Shown here one piece after another: positions 38,413 to 41,812 of a stretch of 41,812 nt of DNA (its first letter is position 1; every line of letters starts with the position of its first letter). The position numbers were made by a program, and so were the translations under genes. The DNA is taken from positions 1 through 41,812 of IMG/VR virus record IMGVR_UViG_3300031825_000028; one strand, 5' to 3'. Origin of the DNA: a virus. The notes beneath the pieces are model-generated. The model saw only the letters and a list, made by a program, of their open reading frames with translations, was not told the origin of the DNA and searched no databases.

Positions 38413-38442
38413 ACGGAGCGGGCTGGTTTGGGTTTGCGATCA
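38413..38442 (+). promoter_or_regulatory. Two-part leader motif, copy 2
   Basis: ACGGAGC at 38413-38419, 11 bases, GGTTTGCGATCA at 38431-38442, then 23 bases to ATG 38466. It stands at the end of a 119-base gene-free stretch (38347-38465), the longest gap in this arm apart from the one before integrase. Confidence 0.7.
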
Positions 38443-38465
38443 ACTGAACAAAGAGGAATTTGAAA

Positions 38466-38897
38466 ATGTCAGATCTTAATTGGAAAGTTGGCGATTGGGC
38501 GGTCTTTGACCGCGAGATCGTCCAGATCAAGGAAATCCGAGATGAGGGCGGCTGCACTGTCTCTGACGGAACGTGTGGCACTAGCGGCATGCTGCTCGAT
38601 CGGCTGCGTCCCCTCACGCTGCGCAACAAAAGCACCATTGAATATTTCGCCTACTATTATCGCCAATTGAGCACCATCGACGGAGAGGGCGGCTTTAATT
38701 TCCCGGATATAAGCCGTCATTTTTCCAGTCTGGCATTGCGCGCGATGGATGGGCCCGAGGAAGACAAGGCCCCATACGCCGAGGCGCAGGATTTTTTCAA
38801 GATGGCGCGCGAGTACGTCCCCGTGATTCAAGGCGTGTCCCTCTTCAGACGCCGCAGTTCGAACCGGCCCCGAGCAGAAAGCCCCGCTCTCTCCTGA
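38466..38897 (+). CDS. Hypothetical protein (143 aa)
   Basis: ATG 38466 with GAGGA eight bases upstream. The N-terminal third (NWKVGDWAVFDREIVQIKEIR, partial) looks like a small beta-barrel, followed by a middle part with aromatic clusters (EYFAYYYRQLSTI) and a basic tail (SLFRRRSSNRPRAESPALS). Function unknown. Preceded by leader motif copy 2. Confidence 0.65.
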   Translation: MSDLNWKVGDWAVFDREIVQIKEIRDEGGCTVSDGTCGTSGMLLDRLRPLTLRNKSTIEYFAYYYRQLSTIDGEGGFNFPDISRHFSSLALRAMDGPEEDKAPYAEAQDFFKMAREYVPVIQGVSLFRRRSSNRPRAESPALS

Positions 38898-38937
38898 CTT
38901 AATGGTCCCGAAGCAACCAACAGTGTGAATTTGAAAC

Positions 38938-39117
38938 ATGCCTTCCCCCACCACTCTCATGGTCTCCATCCTCACTCCGTTCATCGTGTTAGCCATGTTT
39001 GCGGGAGCGATGTTCGTTCTCAGTCAAGCCCTAGACGAGCGAGCCATGAACAGCATCGAGCAAACCCGCTGTCTTAAAACTGCGAGCAATGGATTGGAGA
39101 TCGAGCAATGTCGGTGA
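38938..39117 (+). CDS. Small membrane protein (59 aa)
   Basis: Short ORF that translates to MPSPTTLMVSILTPFIVLAM (first 20), then a helix AGAMFVLSQALDERAMNSI (partial) and a polar tail ending QCR. One membrane span near the N-terminus. Its stop overlaps the next start by ten bases. Ribosome site weak. Real on spacing and composition, function unknown. Confidence 0.5.
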   Translation: MPSPTTLMVSILTPFIVLAMFAGAMFVLSQALDERAMNSIEQTRCLKTASNGLEIEQCR

Positions 39118-39638
39118 GCGAAGTCGGAACGATTGGAGAGTTGGTCGATTTTGTTTCACGGCAAAATCTTATTGATCCGGAAGTACGTGGGCAAATCCTG
39201 AATAGGCTGATGGCGATTCCCCGCTTTCCACTCCCGCACGATAGCAAGACAGAGGCGGGGGAGCTGGTTGCGCGCTTGCGGGGTCGAGCTTTATTCCTTC
39301 GCAACAGAGGCGGCATTAAATCTCCTGAATTAATGGAGCAAGCCGCCGCTGCCCTCGCCCGCTCTCCAGCCCATAGCGCAGAGGTGGGGGAGTGGCAGCC
39401 GATTGAAACGGCGCCGAAGGATATCCCGGTCATCGTCTGGGATGATCCAATCATGGGCGAGGCCTATTACGATGGCGAGGACGACACATGGTGGTGGTGC
39501 AACACAGGGCGCGGTGACTACACGGCGGTATCGGTTTATCCAACGCTTTGGCATCCGATGCCGACATCTCCCGAACGATTGGACCGCGCCGCCTCCCAGA
39601 ATCCAGACGGCCAGACGAGTGCTGAGACGGGGTGTTAA
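39108..39638 (+). CDS. DUF551-like protein with N-terminal helical extension (176 aa)
   Basis: Residues 1-95 are a helical extension (GELVDFVSRQNLIDPEVRGQ, partial; then AGELVARLRGRALFLRNRGG). The rest has the DUF551 pattern: EWQPIETAPKDIPVIVWDD, a central GEAYYDGEDDTWWWC and TLWHPMP near the end. This family is common in phages, with no known activity. GGAG upstream of the ATG. A second, shorter member is at 3225-3473. Confidence 0.7.
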   Translation: MSVSEVGTIGELVDFVSRQNLIDPEVRGQILNRLMAIPRFPLPHDSKTEAGELVARLRGRALFLRNRGGIKSPELMEQAAAALARSPAHSAEVGEWQPIETAPKDIPVIVWDDPIMGEAYYDGEDDTWWWCNTGRGDYTAVSVYPTLWHPMPTSPERLDRAASQNPDGQTSAETGC

Positions 39639-39639
39639 C

Positions 39640-40110
39640 ATGAAGGGTCAGATGCTTTCAAAAATGATCTCGCTGGCTACCGAGCGGCACGCAGGCCAGT
39701 TCGACAAGGGCGGCCGGCCCTACATCCTGCACCCGCTCACCGTCATGCATCGGCTGCGAACGGACGATGAGGAATTGCAGTGCATCGCGGTCGGCCACGA
39801 TCTGATCGAGGATACAGACATCTCACTCCCCGAGCTGCTTGGGCTGGGTTTCAGCGAACGCGTTGCCATGGGCATCTACGCCCTGACCAAATACCAGGGC
39901 GATAGCGAGTCAGACTACCGAAAGTCGGTTAAGTCGAACCCGGATGCTGTTCGCGTCAAGATCGAGGATCTTCGGCACAATAGCGATATTCGCCGCCTTA
40001 AAGGCGTGACCGAAAAGGATGTCGCTCGGATGGTTCGATATCACGAGTTCTATTTGGAACTCGTCGCGCATTCAGCCTTAACCTCAGGTTACGGAGAATC
40101 CCATGAGTGA
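39640..40110 (+). CDS. HD hydrolase, SpoT/MESH1-like (156 aa)
   Basis: Metal-dependent HD hydrolase of the RelA/SpoT hydrolase type. The motif series is in order: RHAGQFDKGGRPYILHPLTV (about 14-33), VGHDLIEDTDISLPEL with the HD...ED pair, and VRVKIEDLRHNSDIRRL, which matches SpoT's 'V-x-I-K-L-A-D-R-x-H-N'. Small single-domain proteins like this remove pyrophosphate from (p)ppGpp. If so the phage could lower the host's stringent alarm. No synthetase domain is present. Starts one base after the previous stop. Confidence 0.75.
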   Translation: MKGQMLSKMISLATERHAGQFDKGGRPYILHPLTVMHRLRTDDEELQCIAVGHDLIEDTDISLPELLGLGFSERVAMGIYALTKYQGDSESDYRKSVKSNPDAVRVKIEDLRHNSDIRRLKGVTEKDVARMVRYHEFYLELVAHSALTSGYGESHE

Positions 40111-40444
40111 ACACACACCACTCCCTTGGAGGGTTTCAAGTTTCGAGCAAAGCACAGGGGGCACTGGCCGCGTCATCATGGGAGCAGATAATTTTTCTAT
40201 CGCCCATGTCATGGATCGGACCCCAGCGGAGAACGAGGCCGACGCTGCCTTTATCGTTGATGCTGTCAACTCTCACAAAAGCTTAAAGGCGGCACTGGAA
40301 CTAGCTGAAGACGTTCTTAGCAGATTTCCATTTTCAACTGCGCTTTGGCCGAACGGAATGCATCCACAGATCGGCATTGACAAAATTCGGGACGCGCTCG
40401 CGGCTGCGGGAGCGCTGCCGGCAGATCCCTTAACGATTGGATAA
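40103..40444 (+). CDS. Conserved phage hypothetical protein (113 aa)
   Basis: Starts with GGAGAATCCC upstream, overlapping the previous gene by eight bases. The N-terminus HTPLPWRVSSFEQSTGG, then NEADAAFIVDAVNSHKSL, is a widespread phage pattern ('H-T-P-x-P-W-x-V ... A-D-A-x-F-I-V-x-A-V-N') of unknown function. The C-terminus is helical (DKIRDALAAAGALPADP). Confidence 0.7.
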   Translation: MSEHTPLPWRVSSFEQSTGGTGRVIMGADNFSIAHVMDRTPAENEADAAFIVDAVNSHKSLKAALELAEDVLSRFPFSTALWPNGMHPQIGIDKIRDALAAAGALPADPLTIG

Positions 40445-40448
40445 CGCC

Positions 40449-40643
40449 ATGAGCAAATGGGACACGCTTTCACGGATCAATGGCCTTTTCGTCGGTCTTC
40501 TAGACGAGGATGAGTTGAAGATTTTCGATGATGCGTGCCGGACACAGGACGCGCGTCGATCCTACGAAGGCGGCGCCGGCCTCATGGGGCTCGCGAAGGT
40601 GCGAGTTCCAAAGTTCGAGCATTCGAGAAACATAGGCACATGA
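40449..40643 (+). CDS. Small hypothetical protein (64 aa)
   Basis: ATG 40449 starts two bases after the previous stop; TTG 40437 is also in frame. Helical first half (MSKWDTLSRINGLFVGLLDE, partial), charged middle (DACRTQDARRSYEG). No family recognised. Support comes from position and codon use. Confidence 0.55.
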   Translation: MSKWDTLSRINGLFVGLLDEDELKIFDDACRTQDARRSYEGGAGLMGLAKVRVPKFEHSRNIGT

Positions 40644-40647
40644 GCCG

Positions 40648-40908
40648 ATGAACACAGCATTCCTTCTGATGGCGCAATACGACGGCCAAGCGATCATACC
40701 GGCCGAAAAGGTCTGTGCGGATTACTTCCCGCACCTGCGAACCGATCAGTTCGTCCGGAAGGTCGGAGCCGGCGAGATCAAGCTGCCCCTGGTTCGCGCT
40801 GAGACCAGCCAGAAGTCAGCCAAGGGTGTGCACTTGCAGGATCTGGCGGACTATCTCGACGGGCGCCGCGCCGCGGCCCGGAAGGAATTGGAGCAGATGA
40901 CGCGATGA
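40648..40908 (+). CDS. PrtN-family transcriptional activator-like protein (86 aa)
   Basis: The whole length matches the pyocin activator PrtN family: MNTAFLLMAQYDGQAIIPAE (partial), DYFPHLRTDQFVRKVGAGEI (partial), then ETSQKSAKGVHLQDLADYLD. In Pseudomonas PrtN switches on pyocin genes; homologues in phages probably regulate phage genes. Here it sits just upstream of integrase. No binding sites known for this phage, and the two-part leader motif is a candidate target (inference). Confidence 0.8.
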   Translation: MNTAFLLMAQYDGQAIIPAEKVCADYFPHLRTDQFVRKVGAGEIKLPLVRAETSQKSAKGVHLQDLADYLDGRRAAARKELEQMTR

Positions 40909-41105
40909 GCGACATTCTGCAACAGCAATGGGCGTGCCTGACTTGCAGCAGCAAGTTTCCGGTTGGCGAGGTCATCATTCCTGCGGGACATCTGGCCTGT
41001 GATCCTTGGCCGTGCCCGCGATGCGGAAATCCAACGCTAGCGGTGGCGGATGGCGGGGTCCGAGAGACGGCGGTTTACTACGGCGAGATCGGCACTAGGA
41101 ACTGA
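40905..41105 (+). CDS. Small zinc-ribbon-like protein (66 aa)
   Basis: ATG overlaps the PrtN-like stop (ATGA). Two cysteine pairs CLTC and CPRC, separated by about 24 residues, form a likely zinc ribbon (WACLTCSSKFPVGE, CDPWPCPRCGNP). Function unknown; co-transcription with the PrtN-like gene suggests a regulatory partner. Confidence 0.65.
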   Translation: MSDILQQQWACLTCSSKFPVGEVIIPAGHLACDPWPCPRCGNPTLAVADGGVRETAVYYGEIGTRN

Positions 41106-41216
41106 TGTTCTTAGAACACGACACTGCCAACAATTGAAGAAATGCCTTGTTTTATTGACTGCGCGTTATAGAGTCAGTCCAGTCCATCATCGGTGCTATA
41201 GCGAATGTTCGGTCTG

Positions 41217-41246
41217 TTGAAATCACTTGTTTTTCTGACTTATCAA
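41217..41246 (+). promoter_or_regulatory. Candidate integrase promoter
   Basis: TTGAAA at 41217-41222, 18 bases, TATCAA at 41241-41246, pointing to integrase (ATG 41357). It lies in the 251-base gene-free stretch 41106-41356, which also holds a GTTCT-T-AGAAC dyad at 41107-41117 and a TGACT/AGTCA pair near 41156-41175. The stretch may also hold the phage attachment site, but no core can be chosen without the host sequence. Confidence 0.45.
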
Positions 41247-41318
41247 CGGTTTGCGCCGGTTTTCCTTGATGCGCGTTCCGGGGTGATATCTTGCTATTTG
41301 GGGTCATTTAGGGCCAGT

Positions 41319-41357
41319 TTTGGTACAATGTTCCAAATCACAGGGGCTTGTACCAAA
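41319..41357 (+). promoter_or_regulatory. Inverted repeat around integrase start
   Basis: TTTGGTACAA (41319-41328) and TTGTACCAAA (41348-41357) form a perfect 10-bp dyad with 19 bases between. The right arm ends at the first base of the integrase ATG, and the GGGG ribosome site (41343-41346) lies in the loop. In RNA this would fold as a hairpin over the start; in DNA it could be a protein-binding site. Confidence 0.6.
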
Positions 41358-41812
41358 TGGGAACCATCATCGAACGCCCGCGCGCGAACGGCACCATCGC
41401 ATATCTGGCGAAAATATCCATCATGCGGGAGGGCGTGGTGGTGCTGAACCAGAGCAGGACATTCGACCGCAAGCCGGCTGCCAAGGCATGGATTGAGAAG
41501 CGCGAGAAGGAGCTTGCGGTTCCCGGCGCCCTTGACCGAGCCAACCAGAACGACCCGCCCCTGTCCGCCGCAATCGACCGCTACATTGCCGAGTCCGAGA
41601 AGGCCATGGGCAAGACCAAGGCCCAGGTTCTGCGGTCCATCAAGGCCCACGCGATCGCCGCCAAGAAGTGCTCTGCGATCGACTCGGAGGTCATTTGCGA
41701 CTTCGCGAAGTCACTAGAGTCGTCTCCATCGACGCGTGGCAATTACATTTCGCACCTGTCCTCCATCTTCACCATTGCGCGGCCGATGTGGAAATACCCG
41801 CTGGACCGTCAA
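41357..41812 (+). CDS. int: Tyrosine-recombinase integrase, N-terminal part (3' end cut by window)
   Basis: Codons 1-152 of the integrase whose remainder is at 1-854. The N-terminal arm-binding domain is visible in GTIIERPRANGTIAYLAKIS (partial), followed by FDRKPAAKAWIEKREKELA, the standard opening of such integrases. The reading frame continues through the terminal repeat without change; the two copies differ by one silent base. AGGGG sits about ten bases before ATG. Confidence 0.9.
   Translation, partial: MGTIIERPRANGTIAYLAKISIMREGVVVLNQSRTFDRKPAAKAWIEKREKELAVPGALDRANQNDPPLSAAIDRYIAESEKAMGKTKAQVLRSIKAHAIAAKKCSAIDSEVICDFAKSLESSPSTRGNYISHLSSIFTIARPMWKYPLDRQ
41565..41812. repeat. Terminal direct repeat, right copy
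   Basis: Second copy of the 248-base repeat (see 1-248). C at 41692 replaces T at 128. Removing one copy gives a circle of 41,564 bp and an intact 353-codon integrase. Confidence 0.95.

Noticed and set aside
40648-40908. Whole window as a pyocin-like tailocin because of the PrtN-family gene
   Set aside because: Terminase, portal, capsid, replication and integrase genes are all present, so this is a full phage.
41106-41356. Alphaproteobacterial SOS box (GTTC-7-GTTC) before integrase
   Set aside because: GTTC words occur but not with the required spacing. None was found at the repressor either.
41205-41447. 80-codon rightward ORF over the integrase leader
   Set aside because: Runs through the promoter, the dyad and the start of integrase in another frame, with no ribosome site. 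Kept as non-coding.

Overview
The window looks like one complete temperate phage genome in linearised form. Bases 1-248 recur at 41565-41812 with a single silent mismatch. The tyrosine integrase gene runs off the right end and continues in frame at the left end, so joining the ends gives a circle of about 41,564 bp. GC is high throughout, and the protein types (COG5526-type lysozyme, Pam3-gp28-like putative holin, alphaproteobacterial-style S24 repressor) suggest a host in the Alphaproteobacteria, probably Rhizobiales. The host call is an inference. I see no tRNA, rRNA, CRISPR array or insertion sequence.

Layout. (1) Rightward accessory arm, 37158-41105, then integrase across the junction, then 851-3473: many short, tightly packed genes. 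It includes a Mom-like DNA-modification protein, a Com-like zinc finger, a SpoT-like HD hydrolase, a PrtN-family activator and two DUF551-like proteins. (2) Immunity region, 35164-37157: an S24-type repressor reading right and a small HTH (Cro-like) gene reading left, with related dyad operators on both sides of the repressor gene. (3) Leftward early/replication operon, 35060-27568: regulators, a GIY-YIG-type protein, a RuvC-like resolvase, a PD-(D/E)XK exonuclease, a candidate ssDNA-binding protein and a primase-helicase. A cluster of short repeats next to the primase-helicase gene is a candidate origin. (4) Leftward late operon, 27495-3479: a NusG-like protein first, then small genes, terminase, P22-type portal, scaffold, capsid, head-completion proteins, three ejection-type proteins, tail fibres, lysozyme and holin-like membrane proteins, then a phosphoesterase and a DUF4406 protein. 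This is the module of a short-tailed, P22-like podovirus. (5) A single rightward membrane-protein gene (7253-8488) with its own promoter interrupts the late operon and is a likely lysogenic-conversion gene.

How it fits together. Repressor and Cro-like protein would compete at operators that cover a leftward and a rightward promoter. After induction, the leftward operon makes replication and recombination enzymes, then the NusG-like factor and the virion genes. Hairpins with U-tracts lie between several leftward genes. They could set protein ratios or require antitermination, for which the NusG-like protein is an obvious candidate. The most novel signal is a two-part DNA motif (ACGGAGC, 11 variable bases, GGTTTGCGATCA) found three times with identical spacing, each a short distance before a small gene's start codon and on both strands. 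Other unusual points are an apparent ATC start codon on an ejection-protein gene, a signal peptide on a tail-collar protein, and several genes of 17-60 codons that are easily missed.
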